Of a DNA stretch of 64,000 nt, positions 1-9,029 are shown in pieces. The notes under the pieces were generated by a model. It worked only from the letters and a program-made list of their open reading frames with translations, did no database searches and was not told where the DNA came from. The translations under genes were made by a program, and so were the position numbers. The DNA is from CAVTUU01 sp045804965 (GTDB lineage Bacteria > Chloroflexota > Chloroflexia > Thermomicrobiales > UBA6265). The stretch's first letter is position 1; every line of letters starts with the position of its first letter. The DNA is taken from NCBI GenBank assembly GCA_045804965.1, contig JBJMMD010000016.1, forward strand, positions 186,001-250,000. The letters are read 5' to 3'.

Positions 1-1
1 C

Positions 2-43
2 GCGTTGCTCGTCTTTGCCCGGCGTCGCGGCGCAGCCGAGTAG
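2..43 (+). CDS. C-terminal tail of a membrane protein (partial)
   Basis: The window opens inside a frame that reads ALLVFARRRGAAE and stops with TAG at 41-43. A hydrophobic stretch followed by an Arg-rich tail is what the end of a membrane-anchored protein looks like. Only 13 codons are visible, so no family can be named, and another frame remains possible. Confidence 0.4.
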   Translation, partial: ALLVFARRRGAAE

Positions 44-110
44 TGGCGAGGACGAACGAGCCGTGGCCATGACGAGCGCGCTCGGTCATCTTGCGCTGAT
101 GACGAGGGCA

Positions 111-140
111 ATGGGCGGAGTGATTGACTGCTCCGCCCAT
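111..140. terminator. Hairpin, probable terminator
   Basis: The arms ATGGGCGGAG (111-120) and CTCCGCCCAT (131-140) pair perfectly over 10 bp around a 10-nt loop. The hairpin lies 26 bp past the stop of the minus-strand transpeptidase and about 70 bp past the partial plus-strand frame, so it could end both transcripts. Neither side has a strong U-tract. Confidence 0.5.
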
Positions 141-166
141 GACATTTCCTCATTGACGCTCGGAAC

Positions 167-1309
167 CTAATCCAGAATCGTTACCGGCGTGCCGACCGAC
201 GCCCACTCGTAGAGCCAGGCCGCCACGTCGAGCGGCAAGTTCACACATCCATGGCTCATGGGATGGCCAAAGTTATTGTGCCAATAGGTGCCGTGCAGGG
301 CATTGCCACTATTGTCGAAATACATCACATTCGGCACATCCTCGACCTTGTAGTGTTGGTCGCTGATTGTGCCTTCCATCGTCTGCACATCGTACTTCGT
401 GAGAATTGAGAAGTTGCCGGTCGGCGTCACCGTTTCGGGCACGTTGCCAACGCCGATGCTGACGAGACTCGAGATGACCAGATCTCCTTCTTCGTATGCC
501 CACATTGCCGACTGCGACTTGGAAACCACGATCTCCTTGTAACCACCGTGCTGCGGACCAGGGCCCTCGCCGAGATCGCGGCCGAGATCGCCGCCGACGC
601 TGAGGAAAAGTGATTCGTCGTAGATGGGAATGTCGTCCGGCTTGGTGATGGGCTCGGTTTTGAGCTTCAACTGCTTGGCAAATTCCTTGCCCAGCGAACG
701 CGGCTCGACAACTTTGCCTGACTTCCAGCGGAGCACCGTGCGCTCAAAATACTGCGTCGTGTAACCATCAGGCGTCTTCAGCTCTTCGGTCAGCGGCAAA
801 CCGAGGAGCGGCAATCCGCCGTTCGTATCCCAGTAGTCCTTGAAGCCAAGGTGAACAGTATGGCCATTGTTGAACGCCGTACAGTCATCGACCCCGAGGT
901 GCTTGCAGGTGCCCTTTTTCGGCAGCATCATCGACGGGTATCGCTTCTGATCGAACTGAAGCGCTTCCTTCCCGAGGAAAAGCCCTTGAACCTGCCAATC
1001 GGCTGGATCATCAGGAAGATAGACCAACGCGCCGTTCTCGAAATACTGAACCGTGTTTTCTTTTTTCTTGTCGAGACCGATCGGCGCCTTCGCGTTCAGT
1101 TCCTCAGTAATGGGATTACCGAGCAGCGCGCCATAGGAGCGCCACGCGTCAAGAAATAGCCCGTTGACGGTGTGTCCTGAAGGCTCAACAAAAACCGTTC
1201 GCGGGGCCGCGGATGCGTTCGGCGGGGTCAAGACACTGGTAAACAGCGCGAGCACTAACCCGATGCCGAGCACCCCAGCCAGACGCGCACGACGATCCAT
1301 GAGCTTCAT
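167..1309 (-). CDS. Exported L,D-transpeptidase (YkuD) with two N-terminal repeat modules
   Basis: 380 aa. An N-terminal signal peptide (residues 1-34, hydrophobic core LAGVLGIGLVLALF, cleavage near NASA|AP) points to export. The YkuD catalytic domain lies at about 255-380 and ends in HPMSHGCVNLP, with His353 and nucleophile Cys355. This family makes 3-3 crosslinks in peptidoglycan or attaches proteins to it. Before it are two copies of a module (about 44-118 and 149-212) with the pattern GHTV..GF..YW...G.LPLLGLPLTEE, then QYFE and a Leu-Gly end. A cysteine pair, Cys135 and Cys143, precedes module 2. The ATG at 1309 is preceded by GGAGG at 7-nt spacing, which supports this start. The paralogue at 9030-10592 has the same layout. 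The exact substrate is not readable. Confidence 0.93.
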   Translation of the reverse strand: MKLMDRRARLAGVLGIGLVLALFTSVLTPPNASAAPRTVFVEPSGHTVNGLFLDAWRSYGALLGNPITEELNAKAPIGLDKKKENTVQYFENGALVYLPDDPADWQVQGLFLGKEALQFDQKRYPSMMLPKKGTCKHLGVDDCTAFNNGHTVHLGFKDYWDTNGGLPLLGLPLTEELKTPDGYTTQYFERTVLRWKSGKVVEPRSLGKEFAKQLKLKTEPITKPDDIPIYDESLFLSVGGDLGRDLGEGPGPQHGGYKEIVVSKSQSAMWAYEEGDLVISSLVSIGVGNVPETVTPTGNFSILTKYDVQTMEGTISDQHYKVEDVPNVMYFDNSGNALHGTYWHNNFGHPMSHGCVNLPLDVAAWLYEWASVGTPVTILD

Positions 1310-1592
1310 CTAGGAGCCTCCAGTTACGACCAAATTCGTTCCCACGCAACGACCGCTTCGGGTTCTCGTCGAGAACGCCAAAAACCAAGGCGACGTGAGT
1401 TGTCTGCGGGCGCTGAAATCGAGTGGGGCAACGACCCCTACTATACCAAAGCGTTTAGGCTGAATGCATCTCCCCTCTTTTTCCTATTTATCCTACCGCA
1501 ATGTGCGCCGCAGACGGAAAACCGCTTCCTGGCGCCGCGGTGCGTGCTACCATCGAGTATTCGTCGCGGTTGGTCTGTTGGAGGATCGTTCG

Positions 1593-3308
1593 TTGTCACG
1601 CATGGTTTGGATCGAGCCTGAACCTATTCCTCCGGACCTGGAGCCCCTCGACAACGACCCTTTGATCAATGAGCTTCTCTATCGCCGCGGAATCCGCACG
1701 AAGACCGCGGCCCTTGAGTTTTTGCGAAAGCATCCACGGCCCGCGCCTGATCTCAGTCTTTTGCCCAACCTCGATCGCGCGGTCGAACGCGCATGCACGG
1801 CAATCGAAAAGGGCGAAACGATCGCCGTCTACGGCGACTATGATGCGGATGGCGTGACCTCTACGGCCCTCCTCGTGCGCGCCCTTCGCGCCGCCTGCGG
1901 CGATCGCGCGCGCGTGCTCTATCGCTTGCCGACGCGCGAGGAAGGGTATGGACTGAACCTGGCGGCAGTCGATGCGCTGGCACAAGCCGGTGCGAGCTTG
2001 TTGATCGCGGTCGACTGCGGCAGCACCGACCATCAGCATGTCGCCCACGCCCGCGAGCTCGGTCTCGACGTCATCGTGTTCGACCACCACCGCATGCACG
2101 ACGAGGGGCCGGAAGGGGCCATTGTCGTGTCCGCCCAACTTGCCGATTCCGGCATCTACCGGGAACTCGCCGCGGTCGGCGTTGGCTACTTCTTCGTTTC
2201 AGCCCTCGCCCGCGAAGGGTGCAAGCTCGACGGCGAGAATGGCGACCATGAGACCAGTTTGCTTGATCTCGTCGCCCTCGGCACTGTCGCGGATGTGTCC
2301 CCGTTGCTGGGCGCCAATAGGGCGCTCGTACGCGACGGTCTGGCCAAGATGCGGTCGAAACCTCGGGCCGGGGTTGCGGCGCTGTGCCGAAAGGCAAGTT
2401 TGAGCCCATCTACGCTGACAACAGACCAAATCTCGTTCCGAATCGCGCCCCGGCTCAACGCCGCCGGGCGCATGGGAGATCCCCGGCAGGCGCTCGAACT
2501 GCTCTTAACCGACGACCCTCTCGAGGCCGAGAAGATCGCCACTGAAATCGAGACCATGAACACCGAACGGCGATCAGCGTCGGCGCGCATTGTGGACGAA
2601 GCGGACAATGTGATTCGCAGCACTGCAGGTTGGGAAGAGAAGCGGCTGCTAGTTGTGCGAGGACCAAATTGGACCTCAGGCGTGCTCGGCGCCGTCGCCA
2701 GCCAACTCGTCACCCGGTTTGGCCGTCCAGTGGTCGTCCTCGCCGACGACGGAGCCATCAGCCGTGGCTCGGCGCGATCCGTCCTTGAATTCGACATCAG
2801 CGTGGCGCTGCTCGATTGCGCAGACCTCTTGCTGACCTTTGGCGGACATAGTCAGGCCGCTGGTCTGAGCTTGCCCAGCGACCGAGTGCCCGAGCTCACG
2901 GCGCGACTGAACCAGGCCATTGCGGATTCCGGGCTTGAATTTTCCTCGGAACCGACCCTTGTCATCGACGCCGAACTGACGCACGCTCAGCTTTCAAAAG
3001 AGACCGCGAAGAAAGTCGAATCACTCCAACCCTTTGGCCAAGGCAACCACACACCGCTCTTTCTTATCCGTAATTTGGTCGCTCGCCAATACGACGTTCT
3101 TGGGCAGGATAGGACTCACCTTCGGGTGCAACTCGAAACGTCGAAAGGGATTTGCCGCGCGGTGATTTGGGGCGCGGCCGCGCGCTCGCGGGAATTGCTC
3201 AACCGACCAACGATCGACATCGTCGCCGTCGTCAGCATCGACACCTGGAACAACCAGGAGCGACTGCAGGTCGAGATCAAGGATTTTCGGGAGTCCGCAA
3301 TGTCGTAA
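1593..3308 (+). CDS. recJ: Single-stranded-DNA-specific 5'-3' exonuclease RecJ
   Basis: 571 aa from TTG 1593. DHH phosphoesterase motifs are in place: YGDYDADGVTSTALL (metal ligands), VDCGS, FDHHRMHDEGPEG (the DHH signature), and in the DHHA1 domain FGGHSQAAGLSL. A C-terminal OB-like segment (NLVARQYDVLGQDRTHLRV) completes the family architecture. RecJ degrades single-stranded DNA in RecFOR recombination, mismatch repair and base excision repair. The frame stays open back to 1464, but GGAGG at 1580-1584 sits 8 nt before TTG 1593 and the conserved protein begins there. ATG 1602 is the alternative start. The gene stands alone, convergent with lon. Confidence 0.95.
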   Translation: MSRMVWIEPEPIPPDLEPLDNDPLINELLYRRGIRTKTAALEFLRKHPRPAPDLSLLPNLDRAVERACTAIEKGETIAVYGDYDADGVTSTALLVRALRAACGDRARVLYRLPTREEGYGLNLAAVDALAQAGASLLIAVDCGSTDHQHVAHARELGLDVIVFDHHRMHDEGPEGAIVVSAQLADSGIYRELAAVGVGYFFVSALAREGCKLDGENGDHETSLLDLVALGTVADVSPLLGANRALVRDGLAKMRSKPRAGVAALCRKASLSPSTLTTDQISFRIAPRLNAAGRMGDPRQALELLLTDDPLEAEKIATEIETMNTERRSASARIVDEADNVIRSTAGWEEKRLLVVRGPNWTSGVLGAVASQLVTRFGRPVVVLADDGAISRGSARSVLEFDISVALLDCADLLLTFGGHSQAAGLSLPSDRVPELTARLNQAIADSGLEFSSEPTLVIDAELTHAQLSKETAKKVESLQPFGQGNHTPLFLIRNLVARQYDVLGQDRTHLRVQLETSKGICRAVIWGAAARSRELLNRPTIDIVAVVSIDTWNNQERLQVEIKDFRESAMS

Positions 3309-3375
3309 GAGCGCAGAAATGCGCGGTGGGATTCGGCGAGAATATGTTTAGCCCTGAGGTACCGTCGCGCCGATG

Positions 3376-3400
3376 AAAAAGGGCGCACCGCGGTGCGCCC
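3376..3400 (-). terminator. Rho-independent terminator of lon
   Basis: A perfect 20-bp palindrome GGGCGCACCGCGGTGCGCCC (3381-3400) is followed on the minus strand by TTTTT (3380-3376). It lies 40 bp past the lon stop, and the convergent recJ ends about 70 bp away, so the hairpin may also slow plus-strand transcription. Confidence 0.85.
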
Positions 3401-3439
3401 TTCGGACTCTACGCTGTCAGCACTTGATCACACGATTCA

Positions 3440-5854
3440 TCAGGCGTCCGCGACGACGCCTGCATCAAACGGCGCCGGTGGGACCGGTGTCTCGACGGTG
3501 GCCAGGCCGTCGACGGAGTCGTCAAAAAGAATCGCCTCGCGGATCACGTCGTCCATGTTCGCGACGAAGATGAATTGCATGTCTTTGAGCACATTCGCTG
3601 GTAGCTTGGTGAGATCGCGACTGTTGTCCATTGGCGCGATCAGCCGCCGGATTCCGTGGCGGTGAGCGGCAAGTGCTTTGTCCTTGAGACCGCCGATCGC
3701 GAGCACGCGGCCGCGCAAGGTAATCTCGCCGGTCATTGCCGTGTCATTCCTGACCGGTCGCCGCGTGAGTGCTGAAATCAAGGCTGTTGCCATCGTGATC
3801 CCGGCCGACGGACCGTCCTTCGGCGTGGCCCCTTCCGGCAAATGGATGTGCAGATCGAGCTTCTCCTGGAAATCGGGATCGATTTGCAATTGGTCGGCCC
3901 GGGAGCGGGCGTACGACAGTGCCGCCCTCGCCGATTCCTGCATGACGTCGCCGGCCTGGCCGGTGATGGTGAGACCACCCCGCCCGGTCATCGTCGCGAC
4001 TTCGACCGGAATCAGCTCCCCGCCGATGTCGGTCGTGCCGAGCCCGATCGCAAGACCGACTTGGCTCTCGTCGATTTCCTGATCGAAACCGTACTTCTTG
4101 GGACCGAGATAATCTTCGATCCGCTGCTCGGTCAGACGAATCTTCGTGGTCTTGCCGCGGACGATATCGCGCGCAACCTTCCGGCAAATGGAGGCGAGCT
4201 CGCGATCCAGTTGACGGACGCCCGCTTCGCGCGTGTAGTCGCGCACAATCCGAGGCCAGATCTTTTCGGGGATCTCGAGCGATCCCTTGGCCAGACCGTG
4301 GTCCTCCATCTGCCGGCGCAGCAGATAGCGGCGGCCGATTTCAACCTTCTCTTCTTCGGTGTAGCCCGAAACCTCGATGATCTCAATGCGGTCGCGCAAC
4401 GGCCGCGGAATCTGATAAGCGTAGTTGGCTGTGGTGATGAAGAGCACCTTCGACAGGTTATACGGTACGTCGAGAAAGTGATCCGTGAAGGAAAAATTCT
4501 GCTCGGGATCGAGCACTTCCAACATTGCCGCCGCGGGATCACCCCGGTAATCCGATGAGAGCTTGTCGATCTCATCGAGCAATATGACCGGGTTGATCGT
4601 TTGCGCGGTTCGCATCGCGCCGATGATCCGCCCCGGCATGGCGCCGATGTACGTCCGCCGGTGTCCGCGAATTTCCGCCTCGTCGCGCACGCCGCCGAGA
4701 CTGACGCGCACGAATTGCCGTCCCATCGAGGAGGCGATCGATCGCCCGAGGCTCGTCTTGCCGACGCCTGGAGGTCCGAGCAAGCAAAGAATTTGCGCCG
4801 AACCGCGTCCAGAACCCACGGAATCGGCGCGCAATTTGCGCACGGCGAGGAATTCGAGAATGCGGTCTTTGACGTGCTCGAGACCGTAATGGTCGTCGTT
4901 CAGCAGCCGCTCGGCCTCCTCGAGATCGATGCGATCTTCTGATTCTTCGGCCCAGGGGAGGCCGAGCATCGTGTCGATATAAGTCCGAACGACAGTTGCC
5001 TCGGCCGAGACCGATGGCATCCGCTCCAACCGTCCCAGCTCGCGCCCGAGTTTTTCCTCAACCTCGGCCGGCAATCCGCGCGCCGCGATCTTGGCGCGTA
5101 GTGTTTCGATCTCGTTGCCTTGCTCGCCGCCGAGCTCGTCGTGAATTACCTTCAGTTGCTCGCGCAAGTAGTACTCGCGCTGATTCTTGTCGATCTGGTC
5201 TCGCACTCGATCGCGAATCTTTTGCTCGAGCTGGGCAACCTCAATTTCACTCGCCATGTAGATGGCGAGCTGTTCCAGCCTGGTGATCGGATTGACCGTT
5301 TCGAGCAAATTTTGGCGGCGATCGGCGTCAGTCAGGAGTTGAGTCGACAGCAAGTCGGCCAGGTGACCTGGATCTGTTCCGCGCTGAATCATGTCCAGCA
5401 CTTCGGTCGACAGTTTGCCGCGCGCCTCGGCGTACTTGCCGGCAAGCTCTTGGATATGCTGAATCATCACCTGAGATTCGTCCGCCGATAGCTCCGCTTC
5501 TTTCATTTCATCAGCGGTCACGGTGTAGTACTGCCGCGACTGGTCGAACGCCGAAAGCCGAACTCGAGACACACCCTGCAACACGACCTGGATCGCGCCG
5601 CCCTGTTGGCGCTCAACCGAGATGATCTCAGCCAAGGAGCCAATCACGCGCAAATCTTCAGGTTGTGGGTCTTCGACTTCGCTGTCAACGTGCGCAGTGA
5701 CGACAATCCGCTTTTCGCGGACCAGCGCTTCCTCGACCGCTTGGATTGACCGCGGTCTGCCGACGAGAAGAGTGACAATGTTGCGCGGGAAGATAACCAC
5801 GTTCTTCAGCGGCAAGAGGGGATAGCGTTGGGTGTACAACTCGTAGCGGCTCAT
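3440..5854 (-). CDS. lon: ATP-dependent protease La (Lon)
   Basis: 804 aa from ATG 5854, the normal length for LonA. Order of parts: LON substrate-binding N-domain (starts YPLLPLKNVVIFP), helical linker, AAA+ module with Walker A GPPGVGKTSLGRS near residue 355 and Walker B VILLDEIDKL, then the protease domain with catalytic Ser in DGPSAGITMATAL and Lys in GGLKDKALAAHRHG. It degrades misfolded and regulatory proteins in the cytoplasm. The frame extends 22 codons further upstream, but the family starts at MSRYELY, with GAAGAAG 9 nt before the ATG. It is monocistronic, with a strong terminator at 3376-3400 and a promoter candidate at 6066-6095. The C-terminus carries a short acidic/Pro-rich tail after the conserved end. 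No CIRCE element was seen upstream. Confidence 0.97.
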   Translation of the reverse strand: MSRYELYTQRYPLLPLKNVVIFPRNIVTLLVGRPRSIQAVEEALVREKRIVVTAHVDSEVEDPQPEDLRVIGSLAEIISVERQQGGAIQVVLQGVSRVRLSAFDQSRQYYTVTADEMKEAELSADESQVMIQHIQELAGKYAEARGKLSTEVLDMIQRGTDPGHLADLLSTQLLTDADRRQNLLETVNPITRLEQLAIYMASEIEVAQLEQKIRDRVRDQIDKNQREYYLREQLKVIHDELGGEQGNEIETLRAKIAARGLPAEVEEKLGRELGRLERMPSVSAEATVVRTYIDTMLGLPWAEESEDRIDLEEAERLLNDDHYGLEHVKDRILEFLAVRKLRADSVGSGRGSAQILCLLGPPGVGKTSLGRSIASSMGRQFVRVSLGGVRDEAEIRGHRRTYIGAMPGRIIGAMRTAQTINPVILLDEIDKLSSDYRGDPAAAMLEVLDPEQNFSFTDHFLDVPYNLSKVLFITTANYAYQIPRPLRDRIEIIEVSGYTEEEKVEIGRRYLLRRQMEDHGLAKGSLEIPEKIWPRIVRDYTREAGVRQLDRELASICRKVARDIVRGKTTKIRLTEQRIEDYLGPKKYGFDQEIDESQVGLAIGLGTTDIGGELIPVEVATMTGRGGLTITGQAGDVMQESARAALSYARSRADQLQIDPDFQEKLDLHIHLPEGATPKDGPSAGITMATALISALTRRPVRNDTAMTGEITLRGRVLAIGGLKDKALAAHRHGIRRLIAPMDNSRDLTKLPANVLKDMQFIFVANMDDVIREAILFDDSVDGLATVETPVPPAPFDAGVVADA

Positions 5855-6250
5855 AGTGGTCTGCTTCTTCGAAGTCGCATACGACAACACGCCTCTCCGA
5901 GCACTCAAGCAGAAACTCATCGGCGGCTGCCGAATGCGGGCTGGGCAGTCCCTTGCTTTGCAGGGTGCCGCTCATCATACCCTACGGCAGAACCGGTAGC
6001 CAACTCGACGGAGGCAACTCTTCCAGTTGAAAGCACATCCTGGGCCCGTCGAATCGTGTACGTACACTATGGACAGACGTGGGACATGCTGTCAAGTGTT
6101 CAGCCAACCAAAAGCGGCCAGTTGCCGGAGATTTAGTACCCCTCGGCTGGGTTGTCCAGGTGACACTGCGCTCGTTTCTGAGACGCCCGTCGCCAAGTAC
6201 AATCTCGCGCGGCAAGATCGGGTTTACGCACGATTTGGTGGAGAACCGAG
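5855..6250. other. Divergent intergenic region between lon and a lipoprotein gene
   Basis: About 400 bp without a supported gene. It holds the lon promoter candidate and palindrome at 6056-6095 and the lipoprotein ribosome site at 6237-6243. Short frames cross it on both strands but lack a ribosome site or protein-like composition. No RNA gene or CIRCE was seen. Confidence 0.5.
6056..6095 (-). promoter_or_regulatory. Candidate lon promoter with overlapping palindrome
   Basis: On the minus strand a perfect -35 TTGACA (6095-6090) is followed by an 18-bp spacer and CATAGT (6071-6066), 4 of 6 matches to TATAAT. It would give a leader of about 200 nt before lon. A perfect 12-bp palindrome GTGTACGTACAC (6056-6067) overlaps the last two bases of the -10 and the start region, where a repressor could act. 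Confidence 0.5.
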
Positions 6251-6814
6251 ATGAGCGTCGCGCCGCGATGCCATGAGCGCGCCGAGGCGTGGCCGCGTCG
6301 GCTGTGCCTGGGATTGCTTTGTCTCGCGATCGTGGGCCTCACCGCGTGCGGCGGCGGGAATAACAACCCCGCGACGGCGACGCCTGCCGTGCCCACACCG
6401 GTGGCGTCTCCGACGGCAACGATCGGTCCGTCAACGCCAGGAAATTTTGCCGCCGATGCTACGGAGCTGGGAAAGATCGTCTGGGCGACCGGCATTGACG
6501 ACACCACGAAGGCGCCAAACGACCACGTCAGCGCCTACAGCCACGACGCTCCCGCAATCTACGCGGTGCTTCCGGTGATTCGGCTCAATGCCAAAGCTCG
6601 AATTACGGCCGAGTGGGATTACGACGGCACGCCGATGCCAAAGGTGACGACGATTATCAACGGTTCGGATTTGCCGAAGGGCGGATGGATTGAGTTTCAT
6701 CTGCAGCGTGCGACGAATCTCTTTTGGCCGGTGGGTTCCTACCACGTACGCGTGCTCGTCAACGGCCAGCTTGCGCAAGAGTCCTCCATCGAGGTCAAGC
6801 CGCCTAGCCAATGA
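6251..6814 (+). CDS. Predicted lipoprotein, unknown function
   Basis: 187 aa. The N-terminus has positive residues, a hydrophobic core (LCLGLLCLAIVGL) and a lipobox LTAC, so the mature protein should start at Cys with CGGGNNN. A Thr/Pro/Ala-rich linker (residues about 38-62) follows, as is common for lipoproteins tethered outside the membrane. The globular part (about 65-187) looks like a beta-rich domain: AKARITAEWDYDGTPM, then WIEFHLQRATNLFWPVGSYHVRVLVNGQ, reminiscent of immunoglobulin-like domains in which an acting force and a voiced ligand site cannot be told apart. GGTGGAG at 7-nt spacing before ATG 6251 supports the start. I do not recognise the family. It stands alone and is divergent from lon. 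Confidence 0.8.
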   Translation: MSVAPRCHERAEAWPRRLCLGLLCLAIVGLTACGGGNNNPATATPAVPTPVASPTATIGPSTPGNFAADATELGKIVWATGIDDTTKAPNDHVSAYSHDAPAIYAVLPVIRLNAKARITAEWDYDGTPMPKVTTIINGSDLPKGGWIEFHLQRATNLFWPVGSYHVRVLVNGQLAQESSIEVKPPSQ

Positions 6815-7066
6815 GCACTAGCGATTGCCGACCGACGGAACTATCAAAACAATGCGGAGTGGCTAGTTCTTCCTTGCACGACGGACGCCGAGGATGCTAG
6901 CCTTCGTTATCAGAAAAGGCAATCCGCAACCAAGGGCGACACGCTCGCCTAGCGAGTCCGCCCACCTTGAACCAGGCGAGTGCGACGCCGGCAAACGACT
7001 GGACCGGTCGATCGTATCGAATCCCCGCTGCCCACCGTTGGGAGCGGAATGTCGCGAGGCTCTAAG

Positions 7067-7483
7067 ATGGTTCAGCGCAGATGCTCATCAGATGGCCAAT
7101 CTCAGAGCGGTTCCGAAGCCGGCGTGATACCCGACTCGCTTGCCGAATCGGGTGAAACCGCGGTTGAAATCTGCTCTACGGGGACAGAGGAAGACAGCTA
7201 CCGGGCGCCGACGCTGTTCGCGTGGCAGTCCGGCCGTCAAGTGCTCCTACTGGATGAAGAACTTGGTGGTCACTGGCAAATGGCGGAGCTTGAATACGAT
7301 CCCATCCTCAACCGCTACGTGGAAGTTCGTCGCGCGACTTACGACTGGTTCCGGGAGGCACTCGGCGCACTCATGAGCCGAGCATTGCTCTCCGGCGAAG
7401 CCGTCGCCGAGGATGCAGGCACGAACCTCCTCGCCTGGTACTTCGCCTACTATGCGCCGATCTTGGCCACCGAGCCACACTAG
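7067..7483 (+). CDS. Hypothetical protein, unknown
   Basis: 138 aa from ATG 7067, chosen because GAGG (7056-7059) lies 7 nt upstream. The frame is open back to 6980 with an in-frame ATG at 7049. The first 45 residues are Ser/Gly/Glu-rich and probably disordered. The rest is compact: TLFAWQSGRQVLLLDEELGGHWQMAE, then YVEVRRATYDWFREALGALMSRALL and an aromatic-rich end (WYFAYYAPI). No signal peptide or clear membrane segment is seen. I do not recognise it. The two-part composition and ribosome site argue for a real gene. Its neighbours (a lipoprotein before it, a convergent DUF1684 gene after) give no functional hint. Confidence 0.6.
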   Translation: MVQRRCSSDGQSQSGSEAGVIPDSLAESGETAVEICSTGTEEDSYRAPTLFAWQSGRQVLLLDEELGGHWQMAELEYDPILNRYVEVRRATYDWFREALGALMSRALLSGEAVAEDAGTNLLAWYFAYYAPILATEPH

Positions 7484-7691
7484 GCAGTCCGCTCACTCCC
7501 AGTCCCAGAGAACAACCGCGACGCCGGGTTGAACATGACCCAGAGGTTGTCTAACTCCCGGGAGAACCCCCGCCGGGACGAGGCGCGGAGCGCTTCAAAC
7601 CACACACTTCTTCTTCGCATCACCAATGCTTTCTCGTGCACGCTCGGGAAGTGCGATTTCGAAGTGACGGAACTTTAGGAACTCCCAGCTC

Positions 7692-8225
7692 CTACTTGTG
7701 TTCCAGAGGAGGGATCTTCTCGCCGGCTTCGATGCGGATGGGGAGGATGTTCTCGAAAGGCGTGAGCGGGCAGCTCCAGCCGTGGCTGTACGCGCAATAA
7801 GGGTTATACGCGTAGTTGAAATCGACGACGAGCTTCCCATCCGGCCGCTTCTGCGGATCGAGATAGCGGCCCACGCTGTAGGTCTCCTTGCCTGCCGTAG
7901 CATCCTTGAATGGCAGGAAAAAGCGTCCTCGTTCGACATCCTTGAATACGGTCAGTTTCGCGGGCTGGCCATCCACCTCAAAATGGACGCGGCCGGCGCG
8001 GATGAATTGCTTGACTGCATTATTTGCGGTCGGTAATTCGATACGCTCCCCGACGTCGTCGCCGCGCTCGTCGATTTCGAGCTGGAACGCCAAGTCCGGG
8101 CGCTCGTCAAAATATGCCAATCCCTTGAATACCGGTCGGTCTCCGTCGGAAAGCGGAGAGTGTTCGTCTGTTGCGAAGTACTCGTCGCGCCGGGTTCGAT
8201 AGCCACTTAATCGACTCTTCGTCAT
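7692..8225 (-). CDS. DUF1684 family protein
   Basis: 177 aa from ATG 8225, where AAGGA stands a few bases upstream; the open frame begins at 8276. The sequence has the DUF1684 hallmarks: an N-terminal RDEYFATDEHSPLS, a central strand-rich region ending in GRFFLPFKDATAGKETYSVGRYLD, and the conserved Cys-containing end DFNYAYNPYCAYSHGWSCPLTP followed by NILPIRIEAGEK. Members are widespread cytoplasmic proteins of unknown biochemical role. The conserved NPYCAY..CP cysteines suggest metal or redox chemistry, but that is inference. The gene is monocistronic. Confidence 0.9.
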   Translation of the reverse strand: MTKSRLSGYRTRRDEYFATDEHSPLSDGDRPVFKGLAYFDERPDLAFQLEIDERGDDVGERIELPTANNAVKQFIRAGRVHFEVDGQPAKLTVFKDVERGRFFLPFKDATAGKETYSVGRYLDPQKRPDGKLVVDFNYAYNPYCAYSHGWSCPLTPFENILPIRIEAGEKIPPLEHK

Positions 8226-8311
8226 CTTCTGTCCTTCAACACGCTGGTTCCGGCAAAAAACACCGCTGGAGTCCAATACTTTCTAAATGATAGTATAGCA
8301 GATCAGTCAAA

Positions 8312-8842
8312 TCACGGGGCCGCGGTCTGTACCGGCGCGGCCCCATTCAGCGAGGGGCCGACCGACGTAGTCGGAAGCGGTGGAAGCTGTGGTTCCGTGC
8401 CCCGAGCGGTTTGCGGCTGAACCTGCACCGGCCCCACGGTTACAGATCGCACTGGCGGTGGTTGCACTGCCGGGCGCTCGTCGCCGTCGCTGCCACCGCT
8501 CGTTCCCCCCGAGGAGCCGCCGATCGCGATGATCAGCGTAACGCAGACGATAAAGAGGATGAGCAGTCTGCGCTCGGATTCTAGCCAGGCAGGAAGCTCC
8601 GGCAGTTGGCGCCCAGGTGGTTCCTCATGCGGGGCAAGAATCCACTCCGTGGAAAACGGCTTCGGGCCCGATCGCTCGCCTTTTTGACCTACACGCAGCG
8701 GCACGGAGGCACATGACCTACCGCCCACTCCGTGCAGACCCGAACATCGCAAACGGCGCGGCGTCGGTGAACTCTGCAGAACGCACGGGGTACGCGGGTT
8801 TGAATCAACACAGGTTCGGACGCTCCTTTGCGGACCGATCAC
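8312..8842 (-). CDS. Single-pass membrane protein with Pro-rich tail, unknown
   Basis: Up to 176 aa. The clear part is one transmembrane helix (LLILFIVCVTLIIAIGG, near residues 93-109) followed by a Gly/Ser run and a Pro/Gln/Val-rich tail, presumably outside the cell. Before the helix is a short cytoplasmic segment (PPGRQLPELPAWLESERR). The first 55 residues look unlike protein (many Arg, Cys and Ser) and the true start may be internal, so the 5' end is unresolved. No family is recognised. The Pro-rich tail resembles wall-spanning linkers, which would fit the transpeptidase gene that ends at 9030 on the same strand upstream. Confidence 0.55.
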   Translation of the reverse strand: MIGPQRSVRTCVDSNPRTPCVLQSSPTPRRLRCSGLHGVGGRSCASVPLRVGQKGERSGPKPFSTEWILAPHEEPPGRQLPELPAWLESERRLLILFIVCVTLIIAIGGSSGGTSGGSDGDERPAVQPPPVRSVTVGPVQVQPQTARGTEPQLPPLPTTSVGPSLNGAAPVQTAAP

Positions 8843-9029
8843 ACGCGCGAAACATCATCTTGCCGCGTTTGTCAACACGGAGATACTGCGTATGCGTTGC
8901 CATCGCCGGCAACGCCAACCCGGGATCTCCCGATTCGCCATTGTTGCATAAAGGGGAGGATGCCAGAGACTGCGCCGTCCGGCAAGGGGTCGCCGCACGG
9001 CGGCACATCAATTTGAGGTCGTTCGCGGT

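Noticed and set aside
3842..4558. 238-codon plus-strand ORF
   Set aside because: It is antisense to lon, which is certain.
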